Shown here: positions 38,216-46,744 of the stretch, piece by piece
Layout: every line of letters begins with the position of its first letter
Position numbering within the stretch: position 1 is the stretch's first letter
Notes under the pieces: model-generated
Seen by the model: the letters and a program-made list of their open reading frames with translations, nothing else
Told to the model about the DNA's origin: nothing
Database searches by the model: none
From: Abiotrophia sp938010525
Lineage (GTDB): Bacteria > Bacillota > Bacilli > Lactobacillales > Aerococcaceae
NCBI RefSeq assembly: GCF_938010525.1
Contig: NZ_CALLVK010000010.1
Location: 1-50,641 of the forward strand
DNA length: 50,641 nucleotides
Direction of reading: 5' to 3'
Program-made: the position numbers and the translations under genes

Positions 38216-40021
38216 TTATTCAACTGTAACGGATTTAGCCAAGTTACGTGGTTTGTCCACGTCTAGGCCACGGCCTAGGGCAGTATAGTAAGCAATCAAT
38301 TGAGTCACTACCACCATCGCCAGCGGGCTCAATAATTTGGTTACATTTGGTACCACGAAGAAGTCATCTTCTTTGGCTACTTCTTGGCTTGCAATCACGA
38401 CGGCTTGGGCGCCACGCGCCTTAACTTCTTCCACGTTACCGCGAGTATGAGCGGCTACGCTTGGATCACTGATTAAGGCCAAGACTGGAGTCCCTTCCTC
38501 AATCAAGGCAATGGTCCCGTGCTTCAATTCACCCGCTGCAAAGGCTTCGGTCTGAATATAGGTAATTTCCTTGAGCTTGAGGGCAGCTTCCATGGACACA
38601 TAATAGTCCAAGAGACGGCCGATATAGAAGGCATTGCGAGGTTCCATCAAGTTGGCGTTACACCATGCTTCAAGCTGGTCTTTCTCTGCCAAGATAGATT
38701 CCATGGCGCTAGCCACTAGGCTCAGCTCATGTGCCATGTCGAAGTCTGTTTCCTTACCTAAGTGGCGGGCTAGGCAGTCTGCCAAGATGGCCATGACCGC
38801 GATTTGGGCAGTATAAGCCTTGGTAGAGGCTACTGCGATTTCCGGCCCTGCGTGTAGCAAGAGGGTATGGCTTGCTTCACGAGATAAGGTCGAACCCTTA
38901 ACGTTGGTAATGGTCAAGGATGGGTAGCCCAACTCATTGACACGAACCAAGGCCTGACGGCTGTCTGCCGTTTCCCCAGACTGGGTCAAGAAGATAAAGA
39001 GTGGTTTGCTGCTAAAGATTGGCAGGTCATAGGCAAATTCGCTGGCTAAGAGAACATCGACTGGTTTGCCAGCCATCTTCTCAATCAAGTTCTTGCCGAC
39101 CCAACCTGCATGATAGCTGGTCCCGCAGGCCACCACATAGAGACGGTCCGCTTCTGTTAAGGCAGCCAAAAGATCTTCAGACACGTGGAAATGGCCCTTG
39201 TCGCCTTGGTATTCTTGAATCAGACGACGCATAACGGTTGGTTGCTCGTCGATTTCTTTGATCATGTAGTAAGGGTAAGCGCCCTTCTCTAAATCTGCCG
39301 CGTCTAATTCTGCTTTGAAGGCAGCACGCTCTACCACTTGACCTGAGTAGGTTTCGATGGTCACAGCAGATGGGGTCAAGGTCACGAATTCCTTGTCCTT
39401 GATTTCAAGGTAGTCAGCAGTTAAATGGATAGTTGCCATGGCATCTGAAGCAATCAGGTTGTAGCCTTGGCCTAAGCCTACTAAGAGCGGTGATTTATTC
39501 TTAGCTGCATAGAGGGTATCTGGAGTCTCGCTATCGATTAAACCGAAGGCGTAAGAACCGTGAATCAAGCTCAGGGCTTTCTTGAAGGCTTCCTTACCAG
39601 ACAAGCCATCTTTTAAGGCAAAATGCTCGATCAATTGAACCACGACTTCTGTGTCAGTATCAGACTTGAAGTCGACGTCTTGCAGATAGTTAGCCTTAAG
39701 GTCAGCAAAGTTCTCAATCACACCATTGTGCACTAAGGCAAAGCGACCACTAGCGGATAAATGTGGGTGGGCATTGTATTGGGTAGCTGGCCCGTGGGTA
39801 GCCCAACGGGTGTGACCAATCCCAACGGTGGCAGGTAAATCAAAATCCACAATTTCCTTGAGTTGAGCAATGCGCCCTACTTCCTTGAAGAAGCCCACGG
39901 TCTCATTGTTGCGCACAAAGATACCTGCTGAATCATAACCACGATACTCTAACTTTTCTAGGCCGGTAATCAAGGTTTCTTGAACCTTGCCCGCGCCGAT
40001 CATTCCTACTACTCCACACAT
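38216..40021 (-). CDS. glmS: Glucosamine-6-phosphate synthase
   Basis: A 601-residue glutamine-fructose-6-phosphate amidotransferase, supplying amino sugar for cell wall. The N-terminal glutaminase domain starts MCGVVGMIG, with Cys2 becoming the nucleophile after Met removal; GIGHTRWATHGP and HNGVIENF follow. Two SIS domains come after, with CGTSYHAGWVGKNLIEK near residue 300 and LKLKEITYIQTEAFAAGELKHG near 485. The C-terminus DVDKPRNLAKSVTVE is the usual end. It is preceded by a glmS ribozyme, so glucosamine 6-phosphate should destroy its own mRNA. Confidence 0.97.
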   Translation of the reverse strand: MCGVVGMIGAGKVQETLITGLEKLEYRGYDSAGIFVRNNETVGFFKEVGRIAQLKEIVDFDLPATVGIGHTRWATHGPATQYNAHPHLSASGRFALVHNGVIENFADLKANYLQDVDFKSDTDTEVVVQLIEHFALKDGLSGKEAFKKALSLIHGSYAFGLIDSETPDTLYAAKNKSPLLVGLGQGYNLIASDAMATIHLTADYLEIKDKEFVTLTPSAVTIETYSGQVVERAAFKAELDAADLEKGAYPYYMIKEIDEQPTVMRRLIQEYQGDKGHFHVSEDLLAALTEADRLYVVACGTSYHAGWVGKNLIEKMAGKPVDVLLASEFAYDLPIFSSKPLFIFLTQSGETADSRQALVRVNELGYPSLTITNVKGSTLSREASHTLLLHAGPEIAVASTKAYTAQIAVMAILADCLARHLGKETDFDMAHELSLVASAMESILAEKDQLEAWCNANLMEPRNAFYIGRLLDYYVSMEAALKLKEITYIQTEAFAAGELKHGTIALIEEGTPVLALISDPSVAAHTRGNVEEVKARGAQAVVIASQEVAKEDDFFVVPNVTKLLSPLAMVVVTQLIAYYTALGRGLDVDKPRNLAKSVTVE

Positions 40022-40069
40022 GGGGGTAACAACTCCTTTATTATCATAAATTAAGTTGCTTTTAGGTGC

Positions 40070-40204
40070 TTAGACAGAGTCTCTGTCCTGGGATTTACAT
40101 CCCCAGTTTTATGCTCTCTCTTGTGGACTGCACGGCCCCGGGTCATCCGCCGAAAATTCGATAAACCCGCTCCTCGTCCCCTTCTCATGTGAAGGGCTGG
40201 CGCT
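40070..40204 (-). ncRNA. glmS ribozyme (glucosamine-6-phosphate-activated)
   Basis: On the minus strand GCGCCAG begins at 40203, with self-cleavage expected between A40204 and G40203. The diagnostic core follows: GACGAGGA, GGGTTTATCGAA, TTCGGCGGATGACCC, and further stems with AAACTGGGG/CCCAG and GACAGAG/CTCTGTC. This matches the glmS catalytic RNA family both in sequence and position upstream of glmS. Confidence 0.96.
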
Positions 40205-40259
40205 ATCCATTGGTCTACAACTATCCTCCTTGACTTTGAATTTTCTAAAAGCTCCTTAT

Positions 40260-40288
40260 ACTTTACTATAAAGTATTTGTAATGTCAA
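40260..40288 (-). promoter_or_regulatory. Promoter of the glmS transcript
   Basis: TTGACA (40283-40288), 17-bp spacer, TAAAGT (40260-40265). It lies about 55 bases before the ribozyme cleavage site. Confidence 0.62.
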
Positions 40289-40312
40289 AAATTCTCAACT
40301 CCTGATTGCACC

Positions 40313-40610
40313 GGGCTTGAGCGCACTTAAAAGCTCAAGCTGGCAAAATTTATAGGCAAATATACATTTGTTATATAAGGGCATTTTCATAAAGGCTCCA
40401 TGCAGAATCCCTTTAAATCAGCCTTCTGGGCTAAAAACACGAACATTCTTGTGAAATTGGCCCGACTATGTGAAATCCAGCCAAATTACCCCGTAAAAAA
40501 GTCGCGCTCAAACCCTATTTATAGGTGTAACCTATAAATAGGCAAGGCCAGTCAAACTAGGGCCTAGCACAAGCAAAGGCCCGCCCCCAAATCCGAAAGA
40601 TTTGGGGCTG
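40313..40610. other. Hairpin-rich intergenic DNA
   Basis: About 300 bases without a gene. Visible inverted repeats: GCTTGAGC/GCTCAAGC (40313-40338), a 13-bp perfect stem CCTATTTATAGGT/ACCTATAAATAGG with a 3-base loop (about 40514-40542), GGGCCT/AGGCCC (about 40560-40582), and CCCCAAATC/GATTTGGGG (about 40585-40607). None is followed by a convincing T run. I cannot name it as a known element; it may be a mobile-element remnant or a non-coding RNA. Confidence 0.45.
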
Positions 40611-40614
40611 AATA

Positions 40615-40657
40615 CCAAACAAAAGAAGAGGCTGGGAGTTTTCCCAGCCTCTTCTTT
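40615..40657 (-). terminator. Terminator of the DUF402 gene
   Basis: A 15-bp stem AAAGAAGAGGCTGGG with a 6-base loop, followed on the minus strand by T-rich sequence. Confidence 0.85.
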
Positions 40658-40679
40658 AATCAATTGGCATCACGATTAA

Positions 40680-41231
40680 TCAGTTATGCTTAGATTTACG
40701 TCGATGAGTCAGTTGACAATACCGCTCATACCAGATATCCACGAATTCTGGTGCGAAGGGACCTTTCTTCTCTTCGATCCAGCGGACCAGTTCTTGGATA
40801 TTATATTTGAGGATACGATCGATTTCTTCCGGATAGCGGTATCGCTTGCTGTGGAGCTCGTACTCGTCCAAGTCCAGCAGCCGCTTTTCCCCATCAGGAA
40901 ATACCTTAATATCTAAATCATAGTCGATATACTTGAGCGCCTCATTATCAATTAGATAAGGAGAAGCCAAGTTACAGTAATAAGTAACGCCGCGTTTGCG
41001 AATCATGGCTACAATATTAAACCAGAAGTGCTGGTGATAATAGAGCAAGGCTGCTTCCCGGGTTACCCAGCGACGACCGTCCGATTCCGTTACTAAAGTA
41101 TGATCGTTACACCCAATGATGGATTGATCGCTGGTCTTCAATACCATGGTATCGCGCCAGGTCCGATGCAAAGACCCATCATGCTTATAACTTTTAATCG
41201 TGATGAACTCGCCTTCCTTGGGTTGTTTCAT
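40680..41231 (-). CDS. Nucleoside tri/diphosphate phosphatase, DUF402 (Ntdp) family
   Basis: A 183-residue protein matching the Ntdp/YgaC family: MKQPKEGEFITIKSYKHDGSLHRTWRDTMVLK at the start, then CNDHTLVTESDGRRWVTREAALLYYH and NLASPYLIDNEALKYIDYDLDIKVF, the metal-binding DUF402 core. Characterised relatives hydrolyse nucleoside tri- and diphosphates. The ATG at 41231 fits the family start; a frame to 41255 adds eight residues. An extended -10 (TGCTATAAT) lies about 60 bases upstream. It is a single gene. Confidence 0.88.
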   Translation of the reverse strand: MKQPKEGEFITIKSYKHDGSLHRTWRDTMVLKTSDQSIIGCNDHTLVTESDGRRWVTREAALLYYHQHFWFNIVAMIRKRGVTYYCNLASPYLIDNEALKYIDYDLDIKVFPDGEKRLLDLDEYELHSKRYRYPEEIDRILKYNIQELVRWIEEKKGPFAPEFVDIWYERYCQLTHRRKSKHN

Positions 41232-41360
41232 CACTGAACCTACTTTCCGTTCCAAATTGAACCGGTACTTCGACCGTTAACCAATACTCCGATATTATAG
41301 CACAATTTCACCTATTATGCTAAGGCTTTATGCAGTCTTGGCAAATTTTTCTGAAAAGTC

Positions 41361-43079
41361 TTAGACTTCTTCTTGCATTTGGTAGTAAAGTTGGCGCTTG
41401 GCCATGAGTTGGTCGTGAGTCCCTTGCTCTACAATGGCCCCATGATTCATGACAATAATCAGGTCCGCGCTGCGAATGGTAGCCAAGCGGTGGGCAATGA
41501 CAAAGCTGGTCCGACCAGCCATGAGTTGGTTGAAGGCTTCTTGGACCTTGAGCTCTGTATAAGCGTCGATGGACGAGGTCGCCTCATCCAGCAATAAGAC
41601 CTTAGGTGGCTTAATGAAAATTCGAGCCAAGGCTAGTAGTTGGGCCTGACCTTGCGACAGTCCCCCACCCTGTCCTGACAGGATAGTGTCATAGCCCTGA
41701 GGCAGGAGTTCAATAAAGTGATGGGCCTTAGCCGCCTTAGCCGCAGCGACTACCTCCTGGCGACTAGCATCTGGTCGGCCAAAAGCAATATTGTCATGGA
41801 CCGTCCCAGTGAAGAGCCAGGTTTCCTGGGGCACCAAGCCAAGTTGATCGCGCCAAGATTGTCGTCTATAGGTCCTAATAGCTTGACCGTCTAACTCAAT
41901 GGCCCCAGAGCTTGGCTCATAGTAGCGCATGAGCAGGTTAATCATGGTGGATTTACCGGCCCCAGTTGGCCCCACCACGGCCACCATACTGCCAGGCGGC
42001 ACATGTAGGTTGAAGTCTTGGATTAGGGGCTGGGCTGGGTCATAGGAGAAGTCCATGTCGACAAAGTCAACAGCGCCTTGAACCTGGTCTCCTGCTAGGT
42101 CAAGCGTGGCACTTTCAACTAAGCTTGGCAAATCCAGAATTTGGTAGAGACGTTCGGCACAGGCAATGGCACCCTGAAGTTCCGATAAGACGGAGGAGAT
42201 ATCATTGAAGGGTTTGGTGTACTGGGTGGCATAGGCCAGAAAAGTCACCAATTCCCCTACCGTAAACTGGCCACCCACTACCCGACTAGCCCCCACCCCA
42301 ATTAAGAGGGCATAAATCAAGGCATTGACGAAGCGGGTCATAGGATTGACCGTCGAAGAATAGAAGGTAGCCCCCAAGCTTGCCTGGCTATAGGCCTGGT
42401 TCAAGGTTTGGAACTCGTCAGCTAGGAATTCCTGGGCATCTAGTTCCTGCAGCAAGGTCATTTGGCGAATGGTCTCCTCTACCCGCTGAGCCTGGTCACT
42501 CCGGGTCTGAGCTTGATCCCGATAGCGATGATAGCTTTGTTTGGCGATAAAACGGGCAATGAAGAGGGAGACTGGGGTTAGAATGACCACCAAGCCAAAG
42601 AGAACCAGGTCCATGCCCGCCATGAGATAGAGGGTCACGCCAATCGTGAAGAGGCCACTCATGAGTTGAGTGAAGAGCATCATCAGGCCATCCGTTAATT
42701 GCTCCAAGTCGTTAGTCAGACGGCTGACCAAGTCTCCCAGGCCAAAGCCATCAAGGGCAGGCACCGGGCTAACTTGAAGCTGGGCCATGACCTTTTGCCT
42801 TAGCCCTGCCATATGTCCATAGACCAGTTGATTGTAGAGCCAAGGATTGAGCCATTGGAAGGCAATAGTTAGGCCAATAAGAACTAACATTTGGACCAGT
42901 AAATCTTGCAAGACTCCTTGCTGCCCTGTCCCGACCCAGTCAATGGCTCGACCAATCAGAACGGGTAAATAGAGGACGAGACCGGCCTGGACCAAGGTGG
43001 ATAGCAAGGCTAGGAACATGAGCCATGGTCGACTAGCCAAGCCTTTAAGTAGGCGTTTCATGACTTGACCTTGTGTCAT
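41361..43079 (-). CDS. ABC exporter half, catalytic subunit of a heterodimer
   Basis: A 572-residue protein with six membrane helices (about residues 15-310) and a C-terminal ATPase. Motifs: Walker A VGPTGAGKST near 362, signature LSQGQAQLLALARIF, Walker B KVLLLDEATSSID with an intact catalytic glutamate, and the H-loop in FVIAHRLATI. It resembles the LmrD/EfrD/PatB type. It pairs with the product of the gene just upstream, overlapping it by 4 bp. Substrates could be drugs, peptides or lipids. Confidence 0.88.
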   Translation of the reverse strand: MTQGQVMKRLLKGLASRPWLMFLALLSTLVQAGLVLYLPVLIGRAIDWVGTGQQGVLQDLLVQMLVLIGLTIAFQWLNPWLYNQLVYGHMAGLRQKVMAQLQVSPVPALDGFGLGDLVSRLTNDLEQLTDGLMMLFTQLMSGLFTIGVTLYLMAGMDLVLFGLVVILTPVSLFIARFIAKQSYHRYRDQAQTRSDQAQRVEETIRQMTLLQELDAQEFLADEFQTLNQAYSQASLGATFYSSTVNPMTRFVNALIYALLIGVGASRVVGGQFTVGELVTFLAYATQYTKPFNDISSVLSELQGAIACAERLYQILDLPSLVESATLDLAGDQVQGAVDFVDMDFSYDPAQPLIQDFNLHVPPGSMVAVVGPTGAGKSTMINLLMRYYEPSSGAIELDGQAIRTYRRQSWRDQLGLVPQETWLFTGTVHDNIAFGRPDASRQEVVAAAKAAKAHHFIELLPQGYDTILSGQGGGLSQGQAQLLALARIFIKPPKVLLLDEATSSIDAYTELKVQEAFNQLMAGRTSFVIAHRLATIRSADLIIVMNHGAIVEQGTHDQLMAKRQLYYQMQEEV

Positions 43080-44767
43080 TGGCGGTCACCTCCCTGGCTT
43101 TGGGTCTGGACTAGCGTCCGGTAGTAAGGATTGGATTGGGCTAATTCTTGGGCCGGCCCATATCCTGTAGCCTGGCCATCTTCTAAGACCAAGATTTGGT
43201 CAGCAAAACGCAAGGCATTTAAGCGCTGCGAAACCATGATGACCATGAGGTCAGGCCGCGCCGCCTTTAGGCCGGACAGGAGGCGACTTTCGGTAGCATA
43301 GTCCAGGGCTGAAGTCGCATCATCAAGGATCAGGCCTTTTTTGGCCTTGAGTAAGGCTCGGGCCACGGTCAGTCTTTGCCGTTGGCCACCTGAGAAATTA
43401 CGACCAAAGGCCGTGACTTGGGCATCCAGCCCACCCTTTTCGGCAACAAAGTCGTCTGCTTGAGCCAGGGCCAAGGCCTGCCATAAGTCCTGGTCACTGG
43501 CCTTGTCTTGGGCCAAGAGCAGATTGGAGCGAATGGTCCCTTTGAAGAGTTGGGCTTGTTGAGGCACCCAGGCTAAATCTTCAGCGTCAGGCCCCGCCAG
43601 GCTACCCTGGTCAGCTGGTAAGATACCCAGCAGGAGTTTGATTAGGCTAGTCTTACCTGCCCCGGTTACCCCGGTCAAGCCTAGCCACTGGCCTTCTTGA
43701 AGCTGCAAGCTGACCTGATTAATCGTTGGCATGGGACTGCCTGGGTAGGTGTAGGTCAGAGACTGAGCCCGCCAGATTGAATCAGAGCTTGCCCCTGTCA
43801 CTTGGCAGCTTGCTTTCTGGTCTGAAAGCTCTTCTGGCATAGCTAGGACTGCTTGAATTCTTTGAGCGCTAATCCAGGCCTTGTTGAGGTTTCCTAGGAC
43901 AATGGTTGTTTTAATCAACTCGCCTAAAATCAAGGTCAGATAGTTGACCAGAGCCACCAGCGCCCCTTTGGCTAGCAATCCTTGGCCCAGAGCCCAGTCC
44001 CCTTGCCAGAGGACTAAGACTGTGGTGACATTGACTACTAGGTAAGTTAGGGGATTAGTAAGAGCCGCTAGGAAGCCGGTCTTTAATTGATGGCCAAGCA
44101 AGTTTTGATTAACCTGTTCATAAGTAGACAAATAGCCATCTACCTGATTAAAACTCCGGATGACCCGATAACCCGCCATACCTTCTTGCGTGACTTGGAC
44201 TACCCGGTCAGTAGCTTGGCGAATCTTGACATAACCAGGCGCTGTCAGCCCCATCAAGACCGCCAAAATCAGATAAAGAGCCAGAATCATGACTAAGAGA
44301 TAGCTGGCCAACTGGGCATTGAATTGCCAGGCCATATAGGCAGCCCCGAAAACAATAAAAGGTGACCGCAGGAAGAGGCGGAAGAAGATATTAAGCCCGG
44401 TCTGCACTTGATAGGTGTCATTGGTCACTCGCGTAATCAGACTGGATTCCCCTAGACTCTGACGCTGGGACTCGGGCAGGCGACTAATCTTTTGATAGAG
44501 GGCCTGGGTCAATTGCTGGGTATAGCCAATGGCCGCCTTGGCAGAAAAATACTGAGCCGTAATAGCCATGAGGACACCCGCCAGGGCCAGCCCCAACAAG
44601 AAGACAATGGATCCCCAAATAGCACCGTCACCCGTCAAGATGCGGTCAATAATCTGGGCCACTACCAAGGGTACCGCTAATTCAAGTAGGGCTTCCGCCA
44701 ACTTAAGCAATGGCCCCAAAAGGGCGACCCCGCGGTAGCCCTTAAAAAAAGACCATAAGGATTTCAT
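43076..44767 (-). CDS. ABC exporter half with a degenerate ATP site
   Basis: A 563-residue partner with six membrane helices and an ATPase domain. Walker A GVTGAGKTS and signature FSGGQRQRLTVARALL are intact, but the catalytic glutamate after Walker B is Asp (LILDDATSALD) and the H-loop histidine is Gln (MVSQRLNALR). This is the asymmetric pattern of heterodimeric exporters such as LmrCD and TM287/288, in which only one composite site hydrolyses ATP. It overlaps mutY by 4 bp upstream and the partner gene by 4 bp downstream, so all three are translationally coupled. Confidence 0.88.
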   Translation of the reverse strand: MKSLWSFFKGYRGVALLGPLLKLAEALLELAVPLVVAQIIDRILTGDGAIWGSIVFLLGLALAGVLMAITAQYFSAKAAIGYTQQLTQALYQKISRLPESQRQSLGESSLITRVTNDTYQVQTGLNIFFRLFLRSPFIVFGAAYMAWQFNAQLASYLLVMILALYLILAVLMGLTAPGYVKIRQATDRVVQVTQEGMAGYRVIRSFNQVDGYLSTYEQVNQNLLGHQLKTGFLAALTNPLTYLVVNVTTVLVLWQGDWALGQGLLAKGALVALVNYLTLILGELIKTTIVLGNLNKAWISAQRIQAVLAMPEELSDQKASCQVTGASSDSIWRAQSLTYTYPGSPMPTINQVSLQLQEGQWLGLTGVTGAGKTSLIKLLLGILPADQGSLAGPDAEDLAWVPQQAQLFKGTIRSNLLLAQDKASDQDLWQALALAQADDFVAEKGGLDAQVTAFGRNFSGGQRQRLTVARALLKAKKGLILDDATSALDYATESRLLSGLKAARPDLMVIMVSQRLNALRFADQILVLEDGQATGYGPAQELAQSNPYYRTLVQTQSQGGDRQ

Positions 44768-45927
44768 CGGACGACCTCCCTTTCATGAACTAGGACTTGC
44801 ATGAGTTTTTCCTGCAAGGTAGACAGAGGTAGCTGGCCAACAGCCTCTGGTGCCACCCAGCACCAGCCTTCTCGGAGGGGACTGCTTGTATCCAGCCGCA
44901 AGCCTACCAACTGCACCTGCCAAATTCGGTGGCTGAAGACATGTTTGACTTGCCCTAGGGCTGGACTGACCACTTGGCAATTTATGGAGCTATCCCCCTC
45001 TACCAAGGCATCTTCCCTTAGCCAATCTAAGACTGGCTCAGTCAATTCGGCCGCCGTCACTTCTTCATAGACCATACTTTGTTCCAGCATGGGGAAGTGC
45101 CAAAGTCCTGTCAGGAGTTCATTCTCCCCATGACGGCGCAGGAGCCAATTGCCTTGGCTATCCACAAGAAAGTAGGCGGTCAAATCGTGCCGGGTTTGTT
45201 TGACTTTTTTGCTCTTGACCGGATATTGGTCAGAATCCCCAACCTGATAGGAAGCATCATAGGTCGCCAAGGGATGATTGTCTGGCCGGGGATTGCTTGG
45301 CGTCATGACGCAGGCTCCCAAATCCATCATGGCCTGGTTAAAATCTCCCGGCCGATCTGGGTCAATCAAAATATCCAGAATTTCCATAAAGACCTTACGA
45401 CTTTTAGGCAGGGCAATGTCGTCTTTAAGACGGAAGAGACGGGCTACAATTCGAAAGAGGTTGCCGTCCAGGGCCGGCGCCACCCGACCAAAGGCCATGG
45501 AGGCGATGGCAGCTGCCGTATAGGGGCCAATGCCTTTGAGACTTAAGAGGCTGTCAACTTGGTCAGGCATCCGACCGCCAAAGTCAGCCATAACTTGTTG
45601 GGCAGCCGCCTGCATATTGCGGACACGGCTATAATAGCCTAGTCCCTGCCAGAGATTGAGCAAGGTTTCTTCTGGCGCTTGAGCCAAGTCGGCCACTGTG
45701 GGCAAGGCCGCCATAAACCGTTGGTAATAGGGAATAACAGTAGCCACCTGGGTTTGTTGCAACATAATCTCGCTGACCCAGATGGCATAGGGATCCTGAC
45801 TCTTACGCCAGGGCAAATCACGCTTATTTTTATCGTACCAGGCTAGGAGGTCTTTCCGAAAGGCCTGGACTCGGGCCTGGTCCCAAGCTACCATAGCTTG
45901 AGGCCAGCTACTTCTAGAATTAGTCAT
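44764..45927 (-). CDS. mutY: Adenine DNA glycosylase MutY lacking the iron-sulfur cysteines
   Basis: A 387-residue protein that removes adenine paired with 8-oxoguanine. The catalytic Glu is in VSEIMLQQTQV near residue 45; the helix-hairpin-helix LKGIGPYTAAAIASMAFG and the Asp in ALDGNLFRIVARLF follow. The C-terminal part is a NUDIX-like 8-oxoG recognition domain. The normal four cysteines (C-x6-C-x2-C-x5-C) are absent: the segment reads CVMTPSNPRPDNHPLATYDA, with Met, Pro, His and Asp in their places. Clusterless MutYs are known in lactic acid bacteria. The ATG at 45927 has AAGGAAG upstream. It leads a coupled operon with two ABC genes. Confidence 0.9.
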   Translation of the reverse strand: MTNSRSSWPQAMVAWDQARVQAFRKDLLAWYDKNKRDLPWRKSQDPYAIWVSEIMLQQTQVATVIPYYQRFMAALPTVADLAQAPEETLLNLWQGLGYYSRVRNMQAAAQQVMADFGGRMPDQVDSLLSLKGIGPYTAAAIASMAFGRVAPALDGNLFRIVARLFRLKDDIALPKSRKVFMEILDILIDPDRPGDFNQAMMDLGACVMTPSNPRPDNHPLATYDASYQVGDSDQYPVKSKKVKQTRHDLTAYFLVDSQGNWLLRRHGENELLTGLWHFPMLEQSMVYEEVTAAELTEPVLDWLREDALVEGDSSINCQVVSPALGQVKHVFSHRIWQVQLVGLRLDTSSPLREGWCWVAPEAVGQLPLSTLQEKLMQVLVHEREVVR

Positions 45928-45970
45928 ATATAGAGCTTCCTTCCTACTCACATTCTCATTTATTATAACC

Positions 45971-46012
45971 AAAAAAAGCCCGGGAACCAAGTTCAATCAC
46001 TTGTTTCCCGGC
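45971..46012 (-). terminator. Terminator of bioY
   Basis: GCCGGGAA and CAAGT pair with ACTTG and TTCCCGGGC, followed on the minus strand by seven T. A TATAAT (45962-45967) just beyond the T run may serve the mutY operon. Confidence 0.85.
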
Positions 46013-46023
46013 AAGGAAGAGCT

Positions 46024-46566
46024 TTAGTTAAAATGGCGGGTTACCACCTGCAGACGGTCTGCTAAGAAACCTGATACCACTGCTTTGAGGATATCACCTG
46101 GTACAAAGATCAAGGCAGTCGTCACTGCTTTAGTTAAATCCATATGCGCGAATTGCACGAAGCCCCAAATCCCCATGACCGTTACAATTGGAACGGTGAT
46201 GATGAGGGTTCGCAAAGCATAAGAGACAAAGCTTGGCTTCTTGCCCTTGAAGATAGACAACAAGGTATAGGCAATTGGGAAGGAGAAGAGGTAACCCCCT
46301 GCTGGCCCTACAAAAGATGCAAATCCACCGCGACCACCAGCAAATACCGGTAAGCCTACAGCCCCTAGCAATAGGTAGAGTAAGATAATCGCTAAGGCTT
46401 GTTTAGGTTTATAGACCAAACCAATCAAGCAGAGGGCAAAAGTCTGCATGGTAATAGGTGCTGGGAAGCCCCACAAGGGGAAGGACAAATAGGAGCAGAC
46501 GATTAAGACTGCCAAGCCTAAGGCCATGCGGGTTAAGACACGAACATCTTTAAAATCATTGAACAT
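46024..46566 (-). CDS. bioY: Biotin transporter S component BioY
   Basis: A 180-residue membrane protein with about six helices of the BioY family. Family features are PAPITMQTFALCLIGLVYKPKQALAIILLYLLLGAVGLPVFAGGRGG, then FVGPAGGYLFSFPIAY and FVPGDILKAVVSGFLA near the end. It captures biotin for a shared ECF module or works alone. AAAGGAG precedes the ATG. A BirA-like operator overlaps its promoter, so it should be repressed when biotin is plentiful. Confidence 0.95.
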   Translation of the reverse strand: MFNDFKDVRVLTRMALGLAVLIVCSYLSFPLWGFPAPITMQTFALCLIGLVYKPKQALAIILLYLLLGAVGLPVFAGGRGGFASFVGPAGGYLFSFPIAYTLLSIFKGKKPSFVSYALRTLIITVPIVTVMGIWGFVQFAHMDLTKAVTTALIFVPGDILKAVVSGFLADRLQVVTRHFN

Positions 46567-46620
46567 TAGAAAAACTCCTTTATTTAGGGCTAGGGCCCCT
46601 AGAATAATAGCTATGTTATG

Positions 46621-46672
46621 AGTATAGGCAATTCGTCTCTTAATGTCAACCTATCAACAGGGTAAGGTTGAC
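46621..46672 (-). promoter_or_regulatory. bioY promoter with a BirA-like operator
   Basis: TTGACA (46644-46649), 17-bp spacer, TATACT (46621-46626). An inverted repeat GTCAACCT (46645-46652) and AGGTTGAC (46665-46672), with 12 bases between arms, overlaps the -35. The arms resemble the GTTAAC/GTCAAC half-sites of biotin repressor BirA in Firmicutes. Confidence 0.75.
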
Positions 46673-46705
46673 GCAAAAACAAAAAAAGAACAGCTCCCCT
46701 AACCA

Positions 46706-46736
46706 TAAGAAAAAGGCTGAGACCTAGATCCCAGCC
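46706..46736 (-). terminator. Terminator of the secreted DUF5068-like gene
   Basis: GGCTGGGA/TCTCAGCC (one G-U pair) with a 6-base loop, followed on the minus strand by TTTTTC. Confidence 0.78.
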
Positions 46737-46744
46737 CTTCCCTA

